64,000 nt of DNA from Paralithodes platypus (taxonomy: Eukaryota > Arthropoda > Malacostraca > Decapoda > Lithodidae): assembly GCA_032716605.1 (NCBI GenBank), contig CM064571.1, positions 10,794,405-10,858,404 on the forward strand. The letters are read 5' to 3'. The position numbers and the translations under genes are program-made. Below the pieces are notes generated by a model, which had not been told where the DNA came from, did not search any database, and saw only the letters and a program-made list of their open reading frames with translations. Position 1 is the stretch's first letter; every line of letters starts with the position of its first letter. Shown here one piece after another: positions 21,134-31,572 of this stretch.

Positions 21134-22901
21134 TGTTACGACCGGGACTCGTATAAAACAAGCTCTTAATCATTGGACTAGAAAGGCACACAGCCACAAC
21201 AGTAACACTAGATCCAACCCTCGAACTTATAATGCCGGCGCACAAAAACACCTATACCCTCCAGAGTTAAATCTGCGATAGCGGGGTATCCTATAACTCG
21301 GTATAAATGCACTACTGCTACAGGCTGATGATCTCTGATACAGCCTGATCACAACAACATACAATTACGTTAATAATGTATACAAGGAAAAAGATAGAGA
21401 GCTTAGTTAAATCACTGAAATGATTTAATGCAAACAAGAAGGTATAATTAAAGTTACTCTAAACAATAATAAACTGTCACTCCTATATTAAAGAAAGTGA
21501 ATGAAAGTCCTAAAGCATCGAACAGGAATCTTCTGAAGAAAGTCTGATGCTGCTTAAGATGATCGAATCGGATTTTGAACTGTTATATAACGCAGGAACA
21601 AGATATGACAAGTGTAGGGACATACAGTGTTAACTGGCACGGGAATAACAATAAATGCACAATAGTATTATCTCCAATAACAAAAGAAGTACTTCCTCAG
21701 GCAACACAAAAGCCTGCTCGGATTGTGCAACTCAACAAAAACCAAGGCTTACAATCAACGTGAATGAAAATGCTGCATACATAACATAAGAGCTTATAAT
21801 CTTAATCGGGTGTCTGCTAGGCGAATAAAGTCTAGCTGGGATGTAGTAGGCTAGGAAACAATGGCTGAGCAAGCGGCTCGTAGCCTAGCGAGGTCCTTAA
21901 GACTGTACGGCCAAATTACGTTAAATGACGGGGTGCTCTCTTGAGAGATCCAGATCGCTAGTATCTGGTTCTCTCCTGGCGACCCTCTCAAAGTTAAAGC
22001 AAAACGAGTTAGCACAGTTTTGGGTGGCAGAGGCAAAAGCCCTCACTCGCAACACAGTGCTAAACTCACAAGGTACACAGTCAGAAAGACAACCTAGGCT
22101 TCCCACGTATCCGTTGCGATTGTACAGGTTCAACAAAACCTGGTACACATCGGAAATCACAACAACAATAGCCTCACCCCAGTCTAGCATTAAATAGCCC
22201 AGCAGACAACCAAGCAAAAGGTAGGGAGACACCGTGAGTGTGTCGAACCTCTACAGACAAAATGTTAACCCCTCCAAAATGTCTATCTAAATATGGAATA
22301 TCTGAGAGCTTCAGCATATAATACAATGGCCGATATATGAAATCGTGCAGAACCAAAGGGGTTATGATATTAAATAGATTGGAAGAATGAGAGGTAAGAA
22401 GTTGAGAGAGAGAGAAAGTGTTCTATAGGTAGAAGTCGGGGACAGGTAGCAAGGGAGATGTGAAGGGTATGCTGGTCAGGCAAGCTCTGAGCAAGGAAGA
22501 CACAAGGCAGCAGGGAGTGCGGGGGGACCACTTCCTGACGCGGCAGGAGGGTGGTGAGGTGGCCAGCCACTCAGAGGGCCCGGCCGTGGCATGACGTCAC
22601 CGAGACAACGTGTAACACTACGCGACTACCCTCTGCCTCCTGCACTTACTCAATCACACTCTCTAGCTGTATCATTCAGTCTTATACATTAAACTTATAA
22701 CTGATGATATAAAATATAATGCATTGTCACAGGCGAAAATAAAGACCACTTCTGTACTGCCTGTGACAGGACGATTCACAAGAAAGAAAGTACAACATTG
22801 TAGATAGACTGTAGCCAAATACATTGCCCTGGCGAGTGTTAGCGAGTGGCCAAGCGAGCGGCTGAGCCCACGTGGCGTTCTGCTAAGCTGCAGGCTTCAC
22901 A
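21134..22901 (-). repeat. 3' LTR of Gmr1-like copy 2
   Basis: 1,768 bases, nearly identical to 28521-30295. It starts TGTTACGACCGGGACTC on the plus strand and ends CTTCACA against the C-run. Small frames within it are not genes. Confidence 0.92.
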
Positions 22902-22910
22902 CCCCCCCCC
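22902..22910 (-). other. Polypurine tract of Gmr1-like copy 2
   Basis: Nine C on the plus strand (nine G on the element's sense strand) immediately precede the TGTGAAGCC start of the 3' LTR, matching copy 1 at 4635-4642. Confidence 0.8.
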
Positions 22911-23272
22911 AAGATATTAGACGCTCAACCATGAGCTCCATATCTGACAAGCAGAACGCCAATAAGACTCGCCACCCCTAATCACTTCGCAACAAAGAAG
23001 GCAAAGCTCAGTTCTCATCAACAACAAAATTACAACCCCACCCAACACAATAGCTTAATTCATACTGCTATGCTCCTAGAGCGAGCTTCTACTAGCCCAG
23101 CCTTCTGAAAGAAGTACAGGTTCGACTCAGAACTTCAGCTATAACATACTTAAAAAATTTAACTATTAAAGAAAGAGTTTTATAGAATTTTCATTTTTAA
23201 TATGTTTATGGCGGCTGCACTTACAGGGGCAAGCCAATTTTACTCCACACAAACCCGCACACCTGTGGTAGC

Positions 23273-25940
23273 CTAACTCGGATCCTCCACCCTCGATAAA
23301 CAATCAGCAATCACGTTATCACTACCGGCAATATGGCGAATGTCTAAATTGTACTCCTGTAACATCAACGACCACCGTGTCACTCTCATATTCCGATTGT
23401 GAAACTGATTGAGAAATTTAAGAGGGTGGTGATCAGTATACACTACCACGACTGGTCCATAGGCCGGAACATACACCTCGAAGTGCCTGAGCGCCAGCAC
23501 TATCGCCAGTAATTCTTTCTCCACCACTGAGTAATTCTTCTGGGCCGAATTGAACTTTTTGGAGAAAAAAATTACTGGGTGTTCCAGGCCCTCTTCGTCT
23601 GTCTGCATCACGACGGCACCAGCCCAAATCCCGCTGGCATCAGTTGCCAACTGAAACGGCCTGTCGAAGTCTGGGGCCCTGAGTATTGGATGAGTGCATA
23701 AAAGGTGTTTAACAAGGGAAAATGCCTTTTCACACTCCGGCGCCCACAGAAACTTCTTATCCTTCACTAATAAGTCAGTCAGAGGTGCTAACACAGTTGA
23801 ATATCCTTGAATAAAGCGGCGATAGTATCCGATCATGCCTAAAAACCTCATAATCTGGTGCTTGGTGGTCGGTCTAGGGAACTGATTGATAGCCTGTATC
23901 ATATTCTGAGGAGGGCAAACCTGGCCTCTCCCGACCACAAATCCTAGATACTGCACAGTTGCCCATACAATGTCACACTTTTTCAGATTCACCACCAAGC
24001 CCGCTTCACTAAGCTTGTTAAACAAGGCTTCAATGTGTGCACAGTGACTTTCAAAGTCATCGTCATAAATTATCACGTCGTCTAAATACACAGTACAGTT
24101 AGGGATGTCTGCTACTAGGTCATTCATCAGATTCTGGAAAGTCGCTTGTGCATTCTTGAGTCCATAAGGCATGACGTTACAACGGTAGGTGTTACCATCT
24201 ACCACAAACCCGCAAACCTCCTTCGCTCGCTCCGACAGCGGCACTTGCCAGTAACCTTTCACTAGGTCTACCTTTGTCAAATACTGTGCCTTTCCGATCT
24301 TGTCGACACTGTCATCCACACGAAGAAGGGGGTAAGCATTGGTGGGGGTTAAACCGTTTAACCGCCGGAAATCAACACAAAAACGAACTTTCCCATCAGG
24401 CTTGGGCTGCAGAGTGACGGGAGATGTCCACCTAACTGCACCCTTTTCTATCAGGCCCCGATCCAACATATATGCTAACTCGTCCCTGAGTGCTGGGAGT
24501 TTGATAGGAGGGACTCGGTATGGCACTGATTTAAAGGGTGGGTGATCTCCTACATCCACATCATGCACTGCATGAGTTGTGAGGCCTGGGTGCTCCGCAA
24601 ACACAGCAGGGTATGAACCGAATAGGTGCTGCACGGCTATACGCTCTTGCTCAGGCAGGTGCTCTAAAGCCTCGTGAGCCACCTGTCTCGAGTTCCCCGC
24701 CCACTGGTCTGCGGAGACATGACAATCCCAGTTATCCTCCACCTGAGCGTGACTGTCCCTTCCTCCTTCTCCACTTTGACCGCTGCAAGTCATCACCGGG
24801 ACAGTGAGAGGCTCAGTGGGGTGCCTCACAAACTTCTTCATCAGATTTACGTGGCACAACTGATTTCTTTTCCTCCTGTCTGGAGTGGCCACCAGGTAAT
24901 CAAGGTCTGAGATCTTCTCCACTACCCTATAAGGACCAGTATACTTAGCAGATAAGGGATGACCCACCAAAGGTAGTAAGATCAACACCTCCTGACCCAC
25001 CTGAAACTCCCGGAGTTTCACCTTCTGATCGTATCTGTCCTTCATCAGGGCCTGGGATCCCACCAGATTTCGACCAGCCAACTCCAAGCTCTTCAACATC
25101 CATTCTCTGCTCTCGAGGACATATTTTAATAACGAACACGGCTTAGTAGTACCCTCCCAGATCTCCTTAACCATGTTGAGAGGGCCTCTGATGCGATGAC
25201 TAAAAACCAGCTCATTTGGACTAAACCCGAGGCTTTCACCAGGTACCTCTCTCGCAGCGAACAATACATAAGGCAAACCCAGGTCCCAGTCCTTACCATT
25301 TTCCAGACAATAACAACGGAGCATACTCTTTAAGGTCGAATGCCACCTCTCTAACACCCCTTGGCTCTCAGGGTGATAAGCCGACGACACTACTGTAGTG
25401 ATCCCGTGTTGCTGCATTGTCTGTGTAAATATGTTCGAGGTAAAGTTAGACCCCTGGTCAGACTGTATTTCCAGCGGAAAACCATACCGGGAAAAGTACA
25501 AAAGCAAGTTCCTAACCACCGTCTTTGCCATGCCATTCCTCATGGGGTATGCATCCAGGATAACGGGTCGCTACATCCATTATCGTCAGGAGAAATTTAT
25601 TACCGGCACTAGTAGAAGGGAGGGGGCCAACCATGTCTATAACTACCTTACTGAAGGGGGGCCCCATGACAGGAATAGGTTTTAACGGAGCCTTTGGGAT
25701 GCATTGGTTCGGTTTACCCACTTTCTGGCAGGTACTGCACATTGCCACCCATGACACAACCTGTGCTTTTAAACCTAGCCACCAAAACAACTTCACCAAA
25801 GCCGCTACCGCCTTGCGTACTCCCAAGTGTCCTGCCAACGGCACATCGTGGGCCAACCTTAGTAGGCTATCCCTGCACGCCCTCGGCACAACCAGCTGGT
25901 CTACCACTCCTGACCCACCCTCCCAACTTCTCTTCGGGTC
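23273..25940 (-). pseudogene. integrase-reverse transcriptase-RNase H of Gmr1-like copy 2
   Basis: Reading leftward, the H2C2 integrase finger (about 25870-25730) and first core Asp (VIDMVGPLP near 25640) lie in the frame that ends at 25512. A frameshift near 25530 separates them from the rest, which is open from 25543 to 23273. That part holds QSDQGSNF near 25450, the ESQGVLERWH glutamate near 25350, a GPY/F-like patch, reverse transcriptase (FCVDFRRLN near 24370, YLDDVIIYDD near 24080, FLGMIGYYRRFI near 23820) and RNase H (LATDASG near 23640). A TAA near 25940 replaces a Gln codon of copy 1. Domain order is integrase before reverse transcriptase. Confidence 0.88.
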
Positions 25941-26130
25941 TTAAAATCGCCGATACAATATTCCCTCAATATATAAAACAAATCCTGGCTTTGCATCCCC
26001 GTCCTCCTCGAGCTCGACAGCACCATTACCACACTTCTGAACTTCCGGATCCTCCAACTGCAGTTTACTAATATCCGAGGGAGAAAACCTGTCTAGATGC
26101 TTCCGAAGCAACCCATGTCCTCCCCCAATA

Positions 26131-28311
26131 TCAAACTGAGCAACCCTTTTTTCTCTCTGTGTGTAACGTTGCTGCCTCGGAGTCTCTTCCTGTCCTACCT
26201 ACCTCCTCACTAGCTGTGATAGGTCCTGGGGCTTCTCCAGACTCCAACAATGGTGCCGATACTGAGTCGCCAAGAAGCGCTGCTGGTACTAAACTCTCCA
26301 AACTTTTACCAACATTAGCCGTCTTCTTCCGACCGTTCCTCCGTTGATCAGAAGATTGAGGAATAGGCTGTGACACTTTGGATGCAAGAGATCTTGTAAC
26401 AACGCATGCCATAGGTTGTACATGACACTTCTCTACCCACTCCTGTTCCTCCCTACTCACGTCGGCCGGCTTCTCGGCAACGACTAAGGGTGAAACCTCA
26501 GAAGTAGGCACCGCAAAGTCGTTGCCAAGAAGGAGGTCGACGCCCCCAACAGGCAAGTTCTCCACAATTCCCACATCCAACTCTCGTGTCACACCATCTA
26601 CCTCCAGTTCCATCCTGACCAACGGGTATGACCTGATAGCATTGATACCTTGCACCACAACCACCCTTGCCGTGTTTATTGGTCTACCAGTAAAGTTCTT
26701 CATCAAAGTCTGAGAGGCACCCGTGTCTTGCAACAGCTCAACTCCATGCTTCTTACCAGCCCACTTCACGCAGCCACGCCCTCGATGGTTGCAAAAGACA
26801 TCGCGGACAGGGTTCGAGCCTTCCAGATTCTTCTCCACTGGCTGTGTCCCAGCCTCTGACGTTATACCCCGGGCAAACTCAGACGACTTCGGGGACACCC
26901 CAATGTTGCGAGCCAAAGACACAACCGCATTAGGTGGCTTGCTTGGACAGGCTCTTGCAAAATGCCCCTCCTTATGACAATGGAAGCACTCTAACTTTCC
27001 CTTGGGCTTCCCTTGAGGTGAGGAAGGACCCGGACCCTTTCTAAACGGGATGGTACTAGGTTTATGGTCTGTTTTGGTGTCGTTGCTCTTGTTCTTAGTG
27101 TAATTATGTGTATCAGTGTTTCGGGGAGGGGGAGGGTTACGCTCCTTATTGCCTGCATCACTTCTCTGTGCAGAACCGCACCCACGAATCAAAGATAACC
27201 GAAGGTCAGCCATCTCAGCTGCCTCCTGAAGAGTTTTCGGGGTTTTTTCTTTAAGATTCAACGTCAGATCGCCGCCCGTACACTTGAATTTTTTTTCTAG
27301 AAGCATCAGCTGTTTCAACTCCTCAAACGTCGATGCCTTCTCAGAACGCAGCCAGTTTCTAAATGCATCGGACAGATCCCGGGCATGCTCAAGAAAGGTG
27401 CACTCACGACCCTTCGTTACACCCCGGAACTTCAATCCGTACGTCTCTGGTTGTAACTCATATGCCCGCAGGACAGCCTCCTTCAATACCTCATAATCGA
27501 CGCAAGACTCCAAGGGCAACGCATCATATGCCTTGAGTCCTTTGCCAACCAACCTAGAGGAAACAAGGGCTGCCCACTTAACCTCGGGCCATTGGTGCTC
27601 CCGGCACTTCTTCTGAAAACGCATGAAAAATTTGGTCATACCCGACTCGTCAAATACAGGGACTAACTTAAGAAGATGCGATAAAGACTGATCAAGCCCT
27701 CGATTCTCAGAACCGAGACGCTGCCCTGTTGACTCCACCCTAGACTTCTCAAGATCTATGTCTGCACAGTACCTAGCCTTTCTCTCCTCAGACTCAACCT
27801 CTCGCTGCCGTTGCTGAATCTTAGCCATCTCAAGCTGGAAGAGCATATCTGCAGTTAAACCTTGCGGAGGAGGAGATGCAACAATTGGAGACTCACCCAA
27901 GTGCAAACCACGCTGCCAGTGACTATCGGCATGCGGGAATGTACCCGGCTCTGGAGCCTGAGGGGGCGCCATGGTAGGAGTCGAGTGGAATGGGGGCTGG
28001 GCCGAAGGTGCCCCAGCTCCCGCTCCACCCGAAGCCCCACGCACCCCGCCGAGCACACAGGCCACCAGGTCACCTCTCGACATGCTGCTTGTGCCCACAT
28101 GCCCCATGACCGTGGCCAAACACTGGAGACCATACCGATCAATCCCCGACACCCGGTCAACAGTAATAGGTATCTCCAGAAACTTCCTTGCATCCTCCTC
28201 ACTAGTAATAACTCTAATGCCTTCGGACAAACCCCGCTGCTGCACCTCAGAGTCTGTTTCCCGTACTGTGTCCTCACTGTACACTGATCCGTCGTCCGAC
28301 ATAGTGTCCAC
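26131..28311 (-). CDS. gag-protease polyprotein of Gmr1-like copy 2, 726 aa
   Basis: Starts at ATG 28311 and is open to 26131. The N-terminal 100 residues are acidic then Gly/Ala/Pro-rich. A capsid-like region spans about residues 210-380; its last hundred residues (from about 277, EAVLRAYELQPETY through EELKQLMLLEKKF to AAEMADL) resemble a SCAN domain. A CCHC knuckle CFHCHKEGHFARAC lies at about residues 438-452 and the protease motif DTGASQTL at about 527. The frame ends early through an indel near 26131, because homology to copy 1 continues in another frame. Structural protein and protease of the retrotransposon particle. Confidence 0.88.
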   Translation of the reverse strand: MDTMSDDGSVYSEDTVRETDSEVQQRGLSEGIRVITSEEDARKFLEIPITVDRVSGIDRYGLQCLATVMGHVGTSSMSRGDLVACVLGGVRGASGGAGAGAPSAQPPFHSTPTMAPPQAPEPGTFPHADSHWQRGLHLGESPIVASPPPQGLTADMLFQLEMAKIQQRQREVESEERKARYCADIDLEKSRVESTGQRLGSENRGLDQSLSHLLKLVPVFDESGMTKFFMRFQKKCREHQWPEVKWAALVSSRLVGKGLKAYDALPLESCVDYEVLKEAVLRAYELQPETYGLKFRGVTKGRECTFLEHARDLSDAFRNWLRSEKASTFEELKQLMLLEKKFKCTGGDLTLNLKEKTPKTLQEAAEMADLRLSLIRGCGSAQRSDAGNKERNPPPPRNTDTHNYTKNKSNDTKTDHKPSTIPFRKGPGPSSPQGKPKGKLECFHCHKEGHFARACPSKPPNAVVSLARNIGVSPKSSEFARGITSEAGTQPVEKNLEGSNPVRDVFCNHRGRGCVKWAGKKHGVELLQDTGASQTLMKNFTGRPINTARVVVVQGINAIRSYPLVRMELEVDGVTRELDVGIVENLPVGGVDLLLGNDFAVPTSEVSPLVVAEKPADVSREEQEWVEKCHVQPMACVVTRSLASKVSQPIPQSSDQRRNGRKKTANVGKSLESLVPAALLGDSVSAPLLESGEAPGPITASEEVGRTGRDSEAATLHTERKKGCSV

Positions 28312-28500
28312 CGAAAATTCTCAACGTTTATAAAAAAAAGGAGTACCTAAACTCTTATGTAGCACTATTCACTCAAAAATGCTTGAAGACTCTTAAGTGT
28401 TATACTACTTGCCAAAACAAATTCCACGTATCCACTATATTCCTTTAAACAAAAACAAATGACCACAACACTCCTGCAATATTTCTCTAAGTTCACAAAA
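28312..28500 (-). other. 5' leader of Gmr1-like copy 2
   Basis: Untranslated stretch between primer site and gag start, with no other feature seen. Confidence 0.6.
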
Positions 28501-28518
28501 TCCTAAGCAAGATCGCCA
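28501..28518 (-). other. Primer binding site of Gmr1-like copy 2
   Basis: Two bases inside the 5' LTR the sense strand reads TGGCGATCTTGCTTAGGA, beginning with the TGG expected opposite a tRNA CCA end. I do not recognise the matching tRNA. Confidence 0.6.
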
Positions 28519-28520
28519 TT

Positions 28521-30295
28521 TGTTACGACCGGGACTCATATAAAACAAGGGCTCTTAATCATTGGACTAGAAAGGCACACAGCCACAACGGTAACACTAG
28601 CTCTAACCCTCGAACTTATAATGCCGGCGCACAAAAACACCTATACCCTCCAGAGTAAATCTGCGATAGAGGGGTATCCTATAACTCGGTATAAATGCAC
28701 TACTGCTACAGGCTGATGATCTCTGGTACAGCCTGATCACAACAACATACAATTACGTTAATAATGTATACAAGGAAAAAGATAGAGAGCTTAGTTAAAT
28801 CACTGAAATTATTTAATGCAAACAAGAAGAAGGTATAATTAAAGTTACTCTAAACAATAATAAACTGTCACTCCTATATTAAAGAAAGTGAATGAAAGTC
28901 CTAAAGCATCGACCAGGAATCTTCTGAAGAAAGTCTGAAGCTGCTTAAGATTATCGAATCGGATTTTGAACTGTTACATAACGCAGGAACAAGATATGAC
29001 AAGTGTAGGGACATACAGTGTTAACTGGCACGGGAATAACGATAAAAGCACAATAGTATTATCTCCAACAACAAGAGATGTACTTCCTCAGGCAACACAA
29101 AAGCCTGCTCGGGTTGTGCAACTCAACAACAACCAAGGCTTACAATCAACGTGAATAAAAATGCTGCATACATAACATAAGAGCTTATAATCTTAATCGG
29201 GTGTCTGCTAGGCGAATAAAGTCTAGCTGGGATGTAGTAGGCTAGGAAACAATGGCTGAGCAAGCGGCTCGTAGACTAGCGAGGTCCTTAAGACTGTACG
29301 GCCAAATTACGTTAAAATGACGGGGTGCTCTCTTGAGAGATCCAGATCGCTAGTATCTGGTTCTCTCCTGGCGACCGACTCAAATTCAAATTCAAAACGA
29401 GTTAGCACAGTGTTGGGTGGCAGAGGCAAAAGCCCTCACTCGCAACACAGTGCTAAACTCACAAGGTACACAGTCAGAAAGACAACCTAGGCTTCCCACG
29501 TATCCGTTGCGATTGTACAGGTTCAACAAAACCTGGTACACATCGGAAATCACAACAACAATAGCCTCACCCCAGTCTAGCATTAAATAGCCCAGCAGAC
29601 AACCAAGCAAAAGGTAGGGAGATACCGTGAGTGTGTCGAACCTCTACAGACAAAATGTTAATCCCTCCAAAATGTCTATCTAAACATGGAATATCTGAGA
29701 GCTTCAGCATATAATACGATGGCCGATATATGAAATCGAGCAGAACCAAAGGGGAGTTATGATATTAAATAGATTGGAAGAATGAGAGGTAAGAAGTTGA
29801 GAGAGAGAGAAAGTGTTCTATAGGTAGAAGTCGGGGACAGGTAGCAAGGGAGATGTGAAGGGTATGCTGGTCAGGCAAGCTCTGAGCAAGGAAGACACAA
29901 GGCAGCAGGGAGTGCGGGGGACCACTTCCTGACGCGGCAGGAGGGTGGTGAGGCGGCCAGCCACTCAGAGGGCCCGGCCGTGGCATGACGTCACCGAGAC
30001 AACGTGTAACACTACGCGACTACCCTCTGCCTCCTGCACTTACTCACTCACACTCTCTAGCTGTATCATTCAGTCTTATACATTACATTTATAACTGATG
30101 ATATAAAATATAATGCATTGTCACAGGCGAAAATAAAGACCACTTCTGTACTGCCTGTGACATGACGATTCACAAGAAAGAAAGTACAACATTGTAGATA
30201 GACTGTAGCCAAATACATTGCCCTGGCGAGTGTTAGCGAGTGGCCAAGCGAGCGGCTGAGCCCACGTGGCGTTCTGCTAAGCTGCAGGCGTCACA
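28521..30295 (-). repeat. 5' LTR of Gmr1-like copy 2
   Basis: 1,775 bases, nearly identical to 21134-22901, ending GGCGTCACA before the CCAG target duplication. Confidence 0.92.
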
Positions 30296-30995
30296 CCAGG
30301 CACTGAAGGAGTTCGGATTTTGTGCCCAGTCTAAGCTGTCCATAATCAGATAGTGAAAGGGGATAAGAATGGTTTTCATGCTTGAAAAAGTCTTCAAGAT
30401 CAGTATCACATGCTTGGCTAGCAATAAACAATGTTGAGAATAAAGTGTGGTCACGTTTCATGGAGAGCAGCTGCTTCTGGGTGCACGATTTTTCTTTGAG
30501 TGTACGTGATCTAAACAACTGCACATTGTTCTTTGGTAATCTTTCACTGATCCCAACAGTGCATTTCACTAGTCTGTTTTCAAAGAATTCGTTGCATTTA
30601 TCTTCACCTAGTTTTCTATGTTGCGCATTGATTCAACAACTGCAGTATCTACCACCTCCCGCGTGTCAAGAACTATAAGATCACCACTGGTATCAGTGAA
30701 TGGGTTACCCATACTCTTCATTGTTTCAACGAGGGACTTGGCATGATCGAGAAATAATGTTTGAGCAGCTGGTTTGTCCTCATGGTGATGTAGGTGGAAG
30801 TCTGTTTCCTTCTTGTCAAGTACACTCCGAAATTCCCCAACAACTCTTGCCATCTCTGGTCCAGCTACCATCCATCTCAATAGTGCTTCAGGCTTCTCGG
30901 TGAGTCCAACTGTTCCACCATCACCTTTCACGCAGGCATTATTTTGCTCATGTCCTTCGTCCAAAGCCATCCTGGAAAATGGCCGGTATGATTTC
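30296..30995 (-). pseudogene. Inner-element transposase gene, middle segment
   Basis: Starts with FSRMALDEGHEQNNACVKGDGGTVGLTE near 30975-30900, a block I recognise as strongly conserved in this protein family, and runs through MVAGPEMARVV and MGNPFTDTSGDLIVLDTREVVDTAVVE. A one-base indel near 30608 shifts the frame; it then continues through NNVQLFRSRTLKEKS and FFKHENHSYPLSLSDYGQLR to the gypsy insertion at 30296. On the right it joins the 31573-34216 segment in frame when the TTAA insertion is removed. Confidence 0.8.
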
Positions 30996-30999
30996 TTAA

Positions 31000-31568
31000 C
31001 CCGGGAACTGCGGGGAGACTCTTAAGAGTTCCCCCGGCGGACTGCGGGGAGACTCTTATGAAAATATATATATATATTTTGGCCCCTGGGCCATGCAAAA
31101 TCTCAGTCCTCTACCTCCCCTCCTTCCCCACTTTCCTCCTCTCCTTCAGTTATCACCTATTTTCCCTGTTATTCCCTTATTCTGAGGTATATTTTCGTGC
31201 TAACATTAGCGAATTGCAAGCAGGGTGTTGTCATCACTGATGGCAAGCGAGTGCAAGAGAGACAGAGAGAGTATCGATCGACTGTGTCTCAGTGGCCTTG
31301 GGGGAAATTGGCGGGAAAGTAGCTTGCCTCACCCATACATTATACAACTCGCGGGCTATATCTCCGATTTTGACCATCCAAACGCTGTTTTCACTCGTTT
31401 TATTGTTGTTTCAGGTTAATACCTTTATAATCAACCCATAATAGGCGCATACTGTATGGATAAGTATTAATGCTATTAATGGCACAATGAATAGTTTAGT
31501 GACGGAAACACCTCAAATACGTCAGCACAGGGGGACGTTTCCAATTACCCCCATGCACACTTCAGAGG
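31000..31568. mobile_element. 569-bp TTAA-flanked insertion (piggyBac-type target site)
   Basis: TTAA occurs at 30996-30999 and 31569-31572. Removing the insert and one TTAA restores the transposase reading frame across GKFTIKKSYRPFS, so the boundaries are exact. The ends start CC but otherwise share little inverted similarity. A direct repeat GACTGCGGGGAGACTC-like segment lies near 31007 and 31041. No protein is encoded. Confidence 0.8.
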
Positions 31569-31572
31569 TTAA

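Larger units (their letters stand above)
21134..30295 (-). mobile_element. Gmr1-like Ty3/gypsy LTR retrotransposon, copy 2, complete ends
   Basis: The element is 9,162 bases with two long LTRs, TG...CA ends on its sense strand and a 4-bp target duplication CCAG (21130-21133 and 30296-30299). The order is 5' LTR, primer site, gag-protease, integrase, reverse transcriptase, RNase H, polypurine tract, 3' LTR. It interrupts the inner transposase gene, whose frame is restored on removal. The LTRs differ at only scattered positions, so the insertion is fairly young, yet the pol frame already has at least two shifts and one stop. Confidence 0.92.
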
